64,000 bases of DNA from Streptomyces sp. DH41 (GTDB lineage: Bacteria > Actinomycetota > Actinomycetes > Streptomycetales > Streptomycetaceae), in contig NZ_JARVKY010000016.1 in assembly GCF_029813785.1 (NCBI RefSeq), forward strand, positions 62,001 to 126,000, written 5' to 3'. Below are positions 43,649 to 56,694 of this stretch, in pieces. The notes below the pieces were generated by a model. The model was not told the origin of the DNA. It searched no databases and was given only the letters and a program-made list of their open reading frames with translations. The stretch's first letter is position 1. The number at the start of each line of letters is the position of its first letter. The position numbers and the translations under genes were made by a program.

Positions 43649-45603
43649 GCGCCGTCTCCGATCACTCGGACGCGGTGGTCGAAGGAGAAGACCAGTGAGG
43701 GCGGCTGGAGGTCGATGCGGTCGGTGGGGTCGCCGCGCTTGCCGGTGAGGGGGTCGGCGGGGTGCAGGACGACCTCGTCGACGAGTTCGACGCCGGGCAC
43801 GCGCTGGAGCACGGCGAAGAGCTCGCCGGTCTGCACGGGGCGGCCGAAGGGCCAGCCCTTGCCGTCGGTGCCGCCGGTGAGCGGGTCGAGGTGGCGGTAG
43901 AGGGCGTCGTGGACCTGGCGGCGTACGCGGTCGGTGTCGACGCCGCGGAAGGCGTGGACGGTGGCGACGACGGTGACGCCCTGGTAGTAGGGCGGGCCGA
44001 CGGCGAGGCGGGTGCCGATGAGGCGGCGTTCGTCGAGGTGGCGGGTGATGCGGTCCAGGAGGGCGTCACCGGGGACGAGCTGTTCGAAGCGGAGACGTCC
44101 GCCGGGGTCGGGGACGGCCTGGGGGACCACCAGGACGCGGACGGCGTAGGACCCGTACTCGCTCTCCTTGCCCTCCAGGCAGGTGATGCGGGCGGTCTCG
44201 GGGGCGGCGCGGCGGGCGAGTTCCTCGTAGTCGCGCAGGGTGACGGCGCGTTCCTGGGCGCGGAGGGTGATCGGCGCGCGGAGCTTGGCCTCTTCGACGG
44301 TCTCGCCGTCGACGCCGCCGCGGGCGGCCTCGCGGTTGTCGACCTCGGAGACGTACGGGATGGAGGTGCGCAGCACCTGTACGGCGCCGCGGGCGACGTT
44401 GCCGGCCCGGCCGCCGCCGGTGCGGTAGCGGCGGGCGCGGATGACGGCGCCCTTGGGGGCGACGGTGCCGTACTGGCGCAGGGTGCCGTCGGGTTCGCGG
44501 ACGGCGGGACCGAAGGCGATCTCGCCGGTGGCGGCGTCGAGGGTGATGTGGTGGTCGTCGGGGTGGGAGGCCGCGAAGTGCGGGACGACCTGCCAGTCCT
44601 GCCAGCCGTCGTTCGCGGAGGTCTGGAGCAGGACGGGCGGGTCGTCGGCGACGACGGGGGCGTGGGTGAGGCGCAGCCGCTGGCCGGGCAGGCCGGTGGA
44701 CTCGCCGAGGGCTTCGTCGAGGACGGTCTCGGCGTGGACGGTGCTGGTGGTGGCGCCGATGGTGTACGCCTCGGCGGAGCGGATGGTGGGCGAGGTGGTG
44801 TAGAAGGGCTGGCCGGGCAGGGGGTCAGTGACGCGGCAGCGTATCCAGCCGGCCTCGTGGCCGCCGTTGCGGGACAGGACGTGGCCGCCGGGGAGGTGCA
44901 GGACGATGTCCCCGGGGCGGTTGAGGCCGCCGGTGCCGTCGCGGTCGACCTCGCAGGACTGCCAGCCGTCCTCGGTCCAGGCCTCCCAGACCAGCGGCGG
45001 CTGGCGGGGGTCGACGCCGACGCCGTCGACGCGGCTGTCGAGTTCGAGGGCGAGGGCGCAGTGCGGGGCGGCGGCGGTGAGACCGATGAGCATGCAGTCG
45101 CCGGGGCCCGGGGCCTCGGCGAAGCACATGACGTCCTTGCCCTCGACGAGGTCCGTGGTGCGGTCGGCGACGGGTTCGCCGCGCTGCTGGACCACGAGGT
45201 GGCCGAGGGCGCACGGCACCACGGTGAGGTCGCGTTCGGTGGCGAAGACGATGGCGTCCTCGCGCTCCGTGCGCAGGGTGGCGACCTCGGTGCCGGTCGG
45301 GACGAGGATCGGCTCCTCCTGCGGCGCGGACAGCCAGAAGGTGACGTCCGTGCGGGCGGCGGACGGCGGGAAGAGGGTGATGCCGACCAGGTCGAGGAAG
45401 GCGAGGTGGTTCTTCTCCGGGACCCGGTTGAGGCGGTAGACGATCTGGTCGGCCATGTGGGCGACCGTCTCGACGAGGGTGACGCCGGGGTCGGAGACGT
45501 TGTGGTCGGTCCACTCCGGGGCGCGCTGCTGGATGTAGCGCTTGGCGTCGTCGACGAACTGCTGGAAGTGGCGGTCGTCGAGGTTGGGGGAGGGCAGGGA
45601 CAT
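43645..45603 (-). CDS. baseplate J-like wedge protein (CIS)
   Basis: A 652-residue baseplate assembly protein (TIGR02243/baseplate J family, equivalent to T4 gp6 and Afp11/12). Typical blocks are DDAKRYIQQRAPEWTDHNVSDPGVTLVETVAHMADQIVYRLNRVPEKNHLAFLDLVG at the N-terminus, NVARGAVQVLRTSIPYVSEVDNREAARGG with ITLRAQERAVTLRDYEELAR in the middle, and RRQVHDALYRHLDPLTGG near the end. It forms the wedge joining the spike complex to the sheath. It overlaps the gp25 stop by one base (TGATG). Confidence 0.92.
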   Translation of the reverse strand: MSLPSPNLDDRHFQQFVDDAKRYIQQRAPEWTDHNVSDPGVTLVETVAHMADQIVYRLNRVPEKNHLAFLDLVGITLFPPSAARTDVTFWLSAPQEEPILVPTGTEVATLRTEREDAIVFATERDLTVVPCALGHLVVQQRGEPVADRTTDLVEGKDVMCFAEAPGPGDCMLIGLTAAAPHCALALELDSRVDGVGVDPRQPPLVWEAWTEDGWQSCEVDRDGTGGLNRPGDIVLHLPGGHVLSRNGGHEAGWIRCRVTDPLPGQPFYTTSPTIRSAEAYTIGATTSTVHAETVLDEALGESTGLPGQRLRLTHAPVVADDPPVLLQTSANDGWQDWQVVPHFAASHPDDHHITLDAATGEIAFGPAVREPDGTLRQYGTVAPKGAVIRARRYRTGGGRAGNVARGAVQVLRTSIPYVSEVDNREAARGGVDGETVEEAKLRAPITLRAQERAVTLRDYEELARRAAPETARITCLEGKESEYGSYAVRVLVVPQAVPDPGGRLRFEQLVPGDALLDRITRHLDERRLIGTRLAVGPPYYQGVTVVATVHAFRGVDTDRVRRQVHDALYRHLDPLTGGTDGKGWPFGRPVQTGELFAVLQRVPGVELVDEVVLHPADPLTGKRGDPTDRIDLQPPSLVFSFDHRVRVIGDGA

Positions 45604-46082
45604 CAGCGGTCGCTTTCGGGAGAGCCGGGGTGGCCCGGGTGGCCTGCGGGGCCGTCGGAGAAGCCCGCGTCGCCCGGTTCGTCGGACTCGTCGTGGGAGG
45701 GGATGACGTAGAACGGGAAGACGAGGCTGCGCGGGTTGTTGGTGCCGCGGATGGAGTAGCGGACGTCGATGAACAGGACGCTCTGGTCGGTGCCGGAGGA
45801 GACGTCGACGTCGTGGACCTCGATGCGCGGCTCCCAGCGGTCGAGGCTGACGTACACCTCGTGCTGGATGCGGCCCGCCGTCTGCTCGTTGACCGGCGCG
45901 AAGACGAGGTCGTGGATGGCGCAGCCGAAGTCGGGGCGCATGGGCCGCTCGCCGGGCGCGGTGGCGAGGACGAGCCGGATGGCCTCCTCGATCTCCCGTT
46001 CGCCGCTGACGAGGGCGATGCCGCCGGTGGGCCCGATACGCAGGGGGAACGCCCAGCCGGAGCCGACGAACTGCTCGGCCAT
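45603..46082 (-). CDS. gp25-like baseplate protein (CIS)
   Basis: A 159-residue GPW/gp25 family protein, the baseplate lysozyme-like adaptor that nucleates sheath assembly. The signature is IEEAIRLVLATAPGERPMRPDFGCAIHDLVFAPVNEQT, with the conserved Gly-Glu-Arg and Phe-Gly. The C-terminal 20 residues are Asp/Gly/Pro-rich and disordered. Its ATG overlaps the stop of the 35-codon reading frame at 46082-46189. Confidence 0.92.
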   Translation of the reverse strand: MAEQFVGSGWAFPLRIGPTGGIALVSGEREIEEAIRLVLATAPGERPMRPDFGCAIHDLVFAPVNEQTAGRIQHEVYVSLDRWEPRIEVHDVDVSSGTDQSVLFIDVRYSIRGTNNPRSLVFPFYVIPSHDESDEPGDAGFSDGPAGHPGHPGSPESDR

Positions 46083-46189
46083 CAGAGAACCACCCTTGTC
46101 TCGTGGAGAGTCTTGCGGAGAGCTTTGCTGAGAACTTTGCGGAGGGCTTCGCGGAAAGCCTTGTGCGGAGTCTTCGGTGCCGCTGTCAT
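46082..46189 (-). CDS. 35-residue basic amphipathic micro-protein between spike and gp25 (CIS)
   Basis: A 36-codon frame exactly fills the gap between the spike and gp25 genes. Its ATG overlaps the spike stop (ATGA, 46186-46189) and its TGA overlaps the gp25 ATG by one base (46082). Residues 11-30 are five tetrapeptide units of the form (A/V/T)-(F/L)-(R/S/H)-(E/K), for example FREALRKVLSKALRK, encoded by a 12-base tandem repeat. They predict a basic amphipathic helix. No family recognised. Third-position GC is lower than in neighbours, so a non-translated repeat remains possible, but the double coupling supports translation. Confidence 0.5.
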   Translation of the reverse strand: MTAAPKTPHKAFREALRKVLSKALRKTLHETRVVL

Positions 46190-48096
46190 GGCAGCGGGTA
46201 CGGCTTGTTGTTGACCAGGACCACGCCCTGGAGCATGAGGGTCGCCGCGCGGATACCGACGTTGGCGATGGAGTTGACCTGGAGGGTGCCGCCGGAGGAG
46301 ATCATGGTGGCGCCCACGGCCTTGAGGTTGAGCGCGCCCATCGCGTCGATGGTGACGGGGCCGGTCAGCGACTTGACGTTGACGATGCCGCGGCCCTGGA
46401 TGTCGAGCATCCCGCCGCTCTTGATGCTGAGTCTGCGTCTGGCGCTGAGGGTGAGGTCCGTTCCCGCGTCGATGGACACCGAACGGCTGCCGGTGATGCT
46501 GACCGAGCCCGCGCTGTCGATGGTGATCTCGGTCTTGGTGCGGTCGAGGTTGATGGTCAGCTTGTCGTTGCCGCTGGCGATCCGGACGCCCTGCTTGCGC
46601 ATGCCGGTCTGCTGGCTGAGCAGGTCGACGCGGTTGCCCTGGCGGTCGGACAGGGTGTGCCGGGCGGCCTTCTTCTTCAGGCCGTCGTGCAGGGGTACGT
46701 CGTTGACCTTGGTGGGCAGGTCCCGGCCGTTGTAGAGCCCGCCGATGACGAACGGGTGGTCGAGCGCGCCCCGGTCGAAGGCGACGAGCACCTCGTCGCC
46801 GACGTCCATGGGGAACACGCCGCCGCCGCCCTTGCCGCCGAGCTGCATGGTGCGTGCCCAGTCACTGACGTAGGTGTCGTCCAGCCACGGGAACTGGAGC
46901 TTGACCCTGCCCTGCTTGAGCGGGTCCTGTACGTCGGTGACGATGGCGTTGGCGACGCTGGGGATCCGGGGGCTTCCGCTGTCGGCGCTGCCGCCGCCCG
47001 AGGCCAGCCCGTACAGGGAGCGCCACTGGCGTCCGCTGACGTTGATCCACGACTCGTAGTACCTGCCGTCGCCGAAGACGTGGCGGACGGAGGTCACCGT
47101 GTACTTGCCCTCGAAGGGCTTGCCGACGTCGGCGAGGGCCACGGGCACGCCGGGCCGCAGTCTGGGGTTGCCGCGGGCGACGACCTCGAGTTCGGCGAAG
47201 GAGGACGTGATGTCGGCGGAGAGCGCCTGCGCGGCGTGTCTGACCTCGTCCTGCTTGTCGTAGGGGTTGCTGGTCTCGACGAGCTTGGCGGTCTTGAACT
47301 TCTTGGCGGCCTGGCCCGGGGTGGAGCCGATGGAGATGCCCGGGTCGGTGGTGATCGTCGCGACCTCGGTGATCTTCTTCTTGGTGGTGACGTTCCAGCC
47401 GCGTGTCTCGACCTTGCTGACCTGGTCGGCGGCGGTGACCGCGGCCCGCAGCCGCAGGATGTCGTTGCCGCCCTCCAGGACGAAGGGGCTCTTGTCGCCC
47501 TCCGTCGCGGGCGAGGGCGCACCGTCGGACGTCTGCGGCTTGACGAACTGGAACCTGCCCTTGGAGTCGAGCGACATCACCCGGTTGTTCTCGTCGGCGA
47601 GCCGGGCGAGGAAGTCCCAGTCGGTGACGTTGGACTGGCTGATGAAGTCGTAGGTGCCCTTCGTCGCCGTGATCCGGCCGACGGGCACACCGTCCTGGCC
47701 GGCGAGTTTGCGGGCGATGTCGGAGCCGCGCTGGTTGCGGTAGGCGGCCACGCGGCGCTGGCGCATGAGGCGGTGCCCGTAGTCGTAGCCGCGGATGACG
47801 GTGAAGCTGCCGGTGCCGTCGTAGTCGGCCTCCATGCCGGTGACCTCGCCGGTCAGCAGCGGGTTGCCGGCGCCCTGGCCGTCGGCGATCGGGGTGATCA
47901 CCACCTTGGTGCCGAACTGCACGTTCAGGTCGCCGAGGAGCAGCCGGTGGGGGTCGCGGAAGGTGAGCCGGAAGGCGGCGGGGACGCCCGCGCCCTGGTC
48001 GACCCAGCCCTCGACGAGCATCGTGGCGACGTCGGGCGGCAGTTTCGCGCCGCCGATCGTGACCTGGACGACGCTGGAGAACGATGCCTGCACCAT
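46186..48096 (-). CDS. VgrG-like hub and spike protein (CIS)
   Basis: A 636-residue protein. The N-terminal half is gp27-like (GWVDQGAGVPAAFRLTFRDPHRLLLGD; YDYGHRLMRQRRVAAYRNQRGSDIARKLAGQ; SNVTDWDFLARLADENNRVM). An OB-fold gp5-like region follows (IVTDVQDPLKQGRVKLQFPWLDDTYVSDWARTMQLGGKGGGGVFPMDVGDEVLVAFDRGALDHPFVIGGLYNG). The C-terminal beta-helix spike is built of short repeats (ITIDSAGSVSITGSRSVSIDAG). It is the central puncturing tip. It begins at ATG 48096, overlapping the LysM gene stop by one base. No PAAR tip gene is visible beside it. Confidence 0.93.
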   Translation of the reverse strand: MVQASFSSVVQVTIGGAKLPPDVATMLVEGWVDQGAGVPAAFRLTFRDPHRLLLGDLNVQFGTKVVITPIADGQGAGNPLLTGEVTGMEADYDGTGSFTVIRGYDYGHRLMRQRRVAAYRNQRGSDIARKLAGQDGVPVGRITATKGTYDFISQSNVTDWDFLARLADENNRVMSLDSKGRFQFVKPQTSDGAPSPATEGDKSPFVLEGGNDILRLRAAVTAADQVSKVETRGWNVTTKKKITEVATITTDPGISIGSTPGQAAKKFKTAKLVETSNPYDKQDEVRHAAQALSADITSSFAELEVVARGNPRLRPGVPVALADVGKPFEGKYTVTSVRHVFGDGRYYESWINVSGRQWRSLYGLASGGGSADSGSPRIPSVANAIVTDVQDPLKQGRVKLQFPWLDDTYVSDWARTMQLGGKGGGGVFPMDVGDEVLVAFDRGALDHPFVIGGLYNGRDLPTKVNDVPLHDGLKKKAARHTLSDRQGNRVDLLSQQTGMRKQGVRIASGNDKLTINLDRTKTEITIDSAGSVSITGSRSVSIDAGTDLTLSARRRLSIKSGGMLDIQGRGIVNVKSLTGPVTIDAMGALNLKAVGATMISSGGTLQVNSIANVGIRAATLMLQGVVLVNNKPYPLP

Positions 48097-48818
48097 CAGT
48101 GCCGCACCTCCTCGGCGGAGGGCAGCACGAGTTCGGTGCCGGTCGGCAGCCGGGACGGGTCGTCGATGCCGTTGATCTCGGCGATCGCGCGCCAGGCGTT
48201 GGCGTTGCCGTACTCGCTCCAGGCCAGCGACTGGAGCGAGTCGCCCGCGACGACCCGGTGCACGCGCTGCGCGGTGAGCGCGCCCGAGGTCGGGTTCTGC
48301 CCCTTGGTCTTGCTGGGGATCTCGTTCAGCTGCATCTGGCAGGTGGCGCGGATGGGCACGCCGGTGGTGCTGAACAGGGTGTACGAGGCCTCGATGGAGG
48401 CGACGTACGCGGTGAACCGGGCGGTGGAGAAGGAACCCCACTCGAAGATCACCCACGGAGGCGACGGCTGCTTGCGGGCGAAGCTCTTGGGCGTCACCTC
48501 GCAGCAGCTCAGCAGCGACTCGACCTTCTTCAGCACGGTGTTGCCGGTCGGCCTGGCGGACGAGTCCAGGAAGATCTCCAAGGACATCGAGCGCGGCTCC
48601 GTACCCATGAACTCCGGCTTGGAGCCCTCCCGCACGGCCGGGGCCGGGGTCGCCTTCCACTCGGCGCGGCGGCTGAGCGTCAGCTGCGACGGGTTGAACT
48701 CGAAGCTGAACATCTGCATGAGCCCACCGGGCGTGGTGCTCTTGCCGCTCGGGGGCTCGTGGATCGCGAGGGTGGCGCGTACGAGGCTCTTGCCGGCGCC
48801 CTTGCTGCCTTTGGCCAT
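48096..48818 (-). CDS. LysM-containing tail hub protein (CIS)
   Basis: A 240-residue Afp7-type protein. The N-terminal domain (residues 15-170) starts RATLAIHEPPSG and contains FSFEFNPSQLTLSRRAEWK. The C-terminal LysM domain is VHRVVAGDSLQSLAWSEYGNANAWRAIAEINGIDDPSRLPTGTELVLP. In contractile tails this protein bridges the tube and the spike hub. GAGAGGAAGA precedes the ATG; the stop overlaps the VgrG start. Confidence 0.92.
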   Translation of the reverse strand: MAKGSKGAGKSLVRATLAIHEPPSGKSTTPGGLMQMFSFEFNPSQLTLSRRAEWKATPAPAVREGSKPEFMGTEPRSMSLEIFLDSSARPTGNTVLKKVESLLSCCEVTPKSFARKQPSPPWVIFEWGSFSTARFTAYVASIEASYTLFSTTGVPIRATCQMQLNEIPSKTKGQNPTSGALTAQRVHRVVAGDSLQSLAWSEYGNANAWRAIAEINGIDDPSRLPTGTELVLPSAEEVRH

Positions 48819-48846
48819 GGGTCTTCCTCTCTGCTCTGTGGCGCCG

Positions 48847-49269
48847 TCAGTCCGTGAATCCGTGGTGGGCGATCTCCAGGACCTCCGTGGCCACGGCGGG
48901 GCTGTTGGGGTCGAGGGTGGGTCCTTGCCAGCTGACGGGCAGGACGTCCATCAGCCCCCAGCGGGCGACCAGCGATCCGTCCGCGCGCAGGGCGGAGATC
49001 TGCGCGGTGGGCCGCTTGATCCCGGTCTGGATGGAGGAGATCCACTTGGCGACCTTGGCGGTGTCCGGGGTGAGGGGGCGGGTCAGCCGGACGTTGGAGA
49101 AGGTGACGCGGGTGGGCAGCTGCCAGACGAACCCGTTGTTGCCGCCCTCCTGGCGCTGCTCGATCTCCACCTGGGACGACAGGCCTTCGCACCCGTTGAA
49201 GAAGCCGAGGCTCTCGCCGTCGATGGTGAGGCTGAACCAGATCGTGGAGCCCGGGTCCTGGCGGGGCAT
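48847..49269 (-). CDS. second tail tube protein, baseplate-proximal (CIS)
   Basis: A 140-residue T4 gp19-family tube protein (Afp5-like): FSLTIDGESLGFFNGCEGLSSQVEIEQRQEGGNN; VTFSNVRLTRPLTPDTAKVAKWI; LEIAHHGFTD. It is distinct from the main tube protein at 54252-54695 and would sit between the hub and the main tube. About 120 bases of repetitive GGTCGGG-type sequence separate it from the large gene upstream. Confidence 0.9.
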   Translation of the reverse strand: MPRQDPGSTIWFSLTIDGESLGFFNGCEGLSSQVEIEQRQEGGNNGFVWQLPTRVTFSNVRLTRPLTPDTAKVAKWISSIQTGIKRPTAQISALRADGSLVARWGLMDVLPVSWQGPTLDPNSPAVATEVLEIAHHGFTD

Positions 49270-49390
49270 CGGGGGTGGGCCTTTCTGTCGGGTGTGCGGC
49301 AGGGCGCGCGGGGTGCGTCGGCGGGTGGCCGGTCGGGGACGGGCGGTCGGTCGGGGTGTAACCGGTCGGGGCTGGTCGGTGGGTGGCCGG

Positions 49391-53572
<4,182 letters not shown>

Positions 53573-53575
53573 CGA

Positions 53576-53734
53576 TCAGCCCTCCGCCATTCCACGCGTC
53601 ACGAGGGACGCGATCTGGTCCGTGTACCGGCGGCGGTCCTGGTGTTCCATGTCCAGGATCGCCTCCAGGCTCCAGTGGAAGTGGTAGGCGACGTACGCGA
53701 TCTCCTCGTGCAGCCGGTCGGTCGCGTACGTCAC
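53576..53734 (-). CDS. small helical tail-assembly-type protein (CIS)
   Basis: A 52-residue protein starting at GTG 53734 (TYATDRLHEEIAYVAYHFHW, then SLEAILDMEHQDRRRYTDQIASL). The start overlaps the previous gene's stop by four bases (GTGA). Small conserved proteins with HWSxxxILxMEHxxRxxY occur at this place in related clusters (DUF6760-like). The position after the tube and before the long gene is where tail-assembly chaperones sit in phages. Confidence 0.75.
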   Translation of the reverse strand: MTYATDRLHEEIAYVAYHFHWSLEAILDMEHQDRRRYTDQIASLVTRGMAEG

Positions 53735-54252
53735 GATTCCCCCAGGCGGCTCCCGCCGAGTTCCACCTCGAAGGGCTCCGTGCAGTGCGGACACTGAACG
53801 GCCGCGCGGGTGTGGCCCTCCGCGTTGATCTGCCGGTAGAAGTCCTGCAGGAACGCCAGGTCGGAGGCGAACATGTTCTCCACGATCCCGTCGTGCACCA
53901 TCGTCAGCGTGCCCAGCCGGGTGATGACCCGGCCGAGCAGCACCACCGAGAGGTACGCCGGGTTCTCCTGGACGCGCACGTCGCGCAGCGGGATCAGCTC
54001 GTCCCGTGCCGTCGACAGACGCATGACACCGTCGCGGTGGACCGTGCCCGAGTCGTCGACGTACCCGCGCGGCAGCTCGAAGGGGAACTCGGTCTGCAGC
54101 TGCTGTCGCGGTGCCGCGGCGACGGGCGGACCGGCCGGCGGACCGGCCGGTGTCTCCGCCGGAGCGGCGGCGGGAGCCGAACGGGGGAAGTCCGCTCCCG
54201 CCGCCGCGGTCTGGGGGGCCGGGGCTGACGCCCCGGCGGCCGAACGCCTCAT
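53731..54252 (-). CDS. tail-assembly-type protein with CPHC motif (CIS)
   Basis: A 173-residue protein. The first 50 residues are Ala/Pro-rich and disordered. The conserved part reads QTEFPFELPRGYVDDSGTVHRDGVMRLSTARDELIPLRD, VVLLGRVITRLGTL, LAFLQDFYRQIN and VQCPHCTEPFEVEL. The single CxxC at the end lacks a second pair. The family resembles phage tail assembly proteins of the gp41/gpE type. It overlaps both neighbours (TAATG with the tube, GTGA with the small gene). Confidence 0.75.
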   Translation of the reverse strand: MRRSAAGASAPAPQTAAAGADFPRSAPAAAPAETPAGPPAGPPVAAAPRQQLQTEFPFELPRGYVDDSGTVHRDGVMRLSTARDELIPLRDVRVQENPAYLSVVLLGRVITRLGTLTMVHDGIVENMFASDLAFLQDFYRQINAEGHTRAAVQCPHCTEPFEVELGGSRLGES

Positions 54253-54695
54253 TACTCGATGACCAGCTCTTCGAAGACGATGGTCACGGTCTCGGTGAGC
54301 TGGGAGGCCTCGCCGGCCTTCAGCGCACTGGCGTCGATCTTGCTGCACCAGGCGTTGCGCATGTTGTAGCGCTTCACCGGGGAGTTCATGTAATCCATCA
54401 TGATGATGGAGGCGTTCTTACGGGCCGTGCTCATCTGACCGGCGATCGAGTCGTTGATCCACGACGTGAACGCGGGGGACTGGGTCATGCCGCGAACGAC
54501 GGTGCACTGCCCGTCCTTCTGCGTACCCGGCAGGAGGCTGACCTCCGGCTGGCCCGACTGGGTGTTCTGGTAGCTCTTGATGACGTCCTGCTCGATGCTG
54601 AGGCCGTTGACCTCCGCGAGGTACTCGACCATCACGCCGTCGATCTGGAGACCGAAATTATGTGAGGTAAGGGAGTCACCCGGGCTGAGACTCAT
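54252..54695 (-). CDS. main inner tube protein (CIS)
   Basis: A 147-residue T4 gp19-type tube protein (Afp1-like): NFGLQIDGVMVEYLAEVNGLSIEQDVIKSYQNTQSG; TVVRGMTQSPAFTSWINDSI; ETVTIVFEELVIE. It forms the Hcp-like hexameric tube through which cargo passes. It lies directly downstream of the sheath gene; AGAAGGACAG lies upstream of the ATG. Confidence 0.93.
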   Translation of the reverse strand: MSLSPGDSLTSHNFGLQIDGVMVEYLAEVNGLSIEQDVIKSYQNTQSGQPEVSLLPGTQKDGQCTVVRGMTQSPAFTSWINDSIAGQMSTARKNASIIMMDYMNSPVKRYNMRNAWCSKIDASALKAGEASQLTETVTIVFEELVIE

Positions 54696-54772
54696 GTGTT
54701 CTCTGTCCTTCTGATGCTTCGTGAGGGTGGTCTACGAGGTGGCGTACGAGGGTTACGGCGTAGGCGGGCGGC

Positions 54773-56377
54773 CTACTCCTCCAGCTCCCCGCTGCCGCTG
54801 GAGAACTGCGCCAGCCGGAAGATCACGAACTCGGCGGGCTTGACCGGGGCGATGCCGATCTCGCAGATCACCCGGCCGACGTCGACCGACTCCGGCGGGT
54901 TGGTCTCCTCGTCGCACTTGACGTAGTACGCCTCCTCGGGCCGGGAGCCGAAGAGGGCGCCGCTGCGCCACTCGTTGACCAGGAACGCGGAGACGTTGCG
55001 GCGGATGCGGGCCCAGAGGTTGTGGTCGTTCGGCTCGAACACCACCCACTGGGTGCCGAGCAGGATCGACTCCTCCAGGTAGTTGAAGTACCGGCGGATG
55101 TTCAGGTAGCGCCAGGCCGGGTCGGAGGAGATGGTGCGGGCTCCCCAGACGCGGATGCCGCGGCCTGGGAAGGCACGGATGCAGTTCACGCCGATCGGGT
55201 TGAGCAGATCCTGCTCACCGCGGGTGATCTGGAGCTCGAGGTCGACGGCGCCGCGGACGACCTCGTTCGCGGGGGCCTTGTGCACACCGCGCTCGAAGTC
55301 GTTGCGCGCCCAGATGCCGGCGACGTGGCCGCTCGGCGGGACCAGGCGGGACTGGCCGCTGGACGGGTCGAAGGACTTGATCCAGGGGTAGTACAGGGCC
55401 GCGTACTTGGAGTCGTAGCCGGCCGTCTCCTGGCGCCAGACGCGGATCTGGCGGGCGTTCTGGTTGGGCGGCGGGTCGATGATGGCGACGCGGTCGCCCA
55501 TCAGCTCGCAGTGGGCGATGAGGCCGAGCTGGACGGCCTTCACGGCCTCCAGGTCGATCGCGCCGCGCTGGTAGGCGGCCATCAGGTCGGGCACCGCGAC
55601 CATGGAGATCTCGTCGATGGCCTCGAGGCCGCCGAAGCCGGTGCGGTCCGCGGAGTCGCCGAGGTACTGGGCCGGCCCGGGGTGCGCGGTCTCGGCCTTC
55701 TGGGCCGGTACGGCGGGGGCGGCGGCCGGCGGGGCGGGCAGCGTCAGGGACTGGTTCTCCGGTCGGGCCAGCTGCGCGGACGGCGCGGCCTCCGTCACGG
55801 TGATGAGCTTGGAGCGCTCCTTGACCTGCGTGACGACGTAGGAGCGGTTGCCCTTCTTGGCGCTCACGTCGAACGTCTCGACCGGCTTGTCGCCGTCCTT
55901 GACGATCAGCTTGAAGCGCTCGGCGGGGCCCTCGCCCTCGGGGTCCGCGACCTCGACGGTCAGCGGGCCGTTCTGGCCGGGGGCGGTGGCCGTCACGGCG
56001 AAGGTGCCGAGCTGCTTGGGCTCGGCGGCGGGCAGCGCGGCCTGAGCGGCCGTGCCCGTCACGGCCGCGGGGGTGGAGCCCGCGCCCGTGGCGTCGCCGG
56101 TGGCGTCCTCGGCGGAGCCGCCGACCCGGACGACGTACGCGGCGCTGCCGCCGTTGTTGAAGAACCCGTAGACGGAGTGCGCGAGGTAGTACCCGCCGGT
56201 GAAGTCACCGAAGGCCGCGACGTACTGCGTCCAGTTGGTCACCAGCGTGGGCTCGTTCAGCGGGCCGGACGGGGCGAGTCCGACGAAGGCCGCCACCGAA
56301 GTGCCCACTCCCTCGATCGGGCGCGAGCCGCTGGCCACCTCCTCGACGTAGACGCCGGGCGACAGGTAGGACGGCAT
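54773..56377 (-). CDS. contractile tail sheath protein (CIS)
   Basis: A 534-residue sheath protein (Afp2-4/phage tail sheath family). The N-terminus MPSYLSPGVYVEEVASGSRPIEGVGTSVAAFVG and the C-terminal blocks GVNCIRAFPGRGIRVWGART, RYLNIRRYFNYLEESI and PVKPAEFVIFRLAQFSSG are canonical. A roughly 100-residue insertion domain (about 100-215) replaces the usual surface domain. Only one sheath gene is present. GAGGAG precedes the ATG. It is the first gene of the minus-strand operon. Confidence 0.95.
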   Translation of the reverse strand: MPSYLSPGVYVEEVASGSRPIEGVGTSVAAFVGLAPSGPLNEPTLVTNWTQYVAAFGDFTGGYYLAHSVYGFFNNGGSAAYVVRVGGSAEDATGDATGAGSTPAAVTGTAAQAALPAAEPKQLGTFAVTATAPGQNGPLTVEVADPEGEGPAERFKLIVKDGDKPVETFDVSAKKGNRSYVVTQVKERSKLITVTEAAPSAQLARPENQSLTLPAPPAAAPAVPAQKAETAHPGPAQYLGDSADRTGFGGLEAIDEISMVAVPDLMAAYQRGAIDLEAVKAVQLGLIAHCELMGDRVAIIDPPPNQNARQIRVWRQETAGYDSKYAALYYPWIKSFDPSSGQSRLVPPSGHVAGIWARNDFERGVHKAPANEVVRGAVDLELQITRGEQDLLNPIGVNCIRAFPGRGIRVWGARTISSDPAWRYLNIRRYFNYLEESILLGTQWVVFEPNDHNLWARIRRNVSAFLVNEWRSGALFGSRPEEAYYVKCDEETNPPESVDVGRVICEIGIAPVKPAEFVIFRLAQFSSGSGELEE

Positions 56378-56694
56378 GCTCTGCTCTCCTCGGGGTACGA
56401 GACAGGACGCCCCTCAGCCTCACGCGCGCGTTGCCGTCACCGAAACGTCCCCGGGTGCCGGAGTGGGGGCATGGTGGTTGCCCCCGGCCGTGCCCGTTGG
56501 GGCAGACTCCTCACCTTTCTCCGGTGGACCCCTGGTGGACGACTGGTGTTTCTGTTTCAACATCGTGTGTTGAGTGTCAGTTTGCCAGGACGTCATCTCG
56601 CGATCAGGCCCCGTTGAGGGGCGTTCCGTCCCGCCGCGTCCGGCGCGGAGCAGCGGTCACATGAGTGGTGACGGAACGTCAGGAGGGGTTGTCC
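56378..56694. promoter_or_regulatory. divergent control region between sheath and cargo-candidate genes
   Basis: About 300 bases separate the divergent operons. It contains a TCAACA-TCGTG-TGTTGA inverted repeat at 56557-56573 in unusually AT-rich surroundings (56545-56590), a good place for a regulator to act on both directions. AGGAGGGG at 56681-56688 is the ribosome-binding site of the plus-strand gene. Confidence 0.55.
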
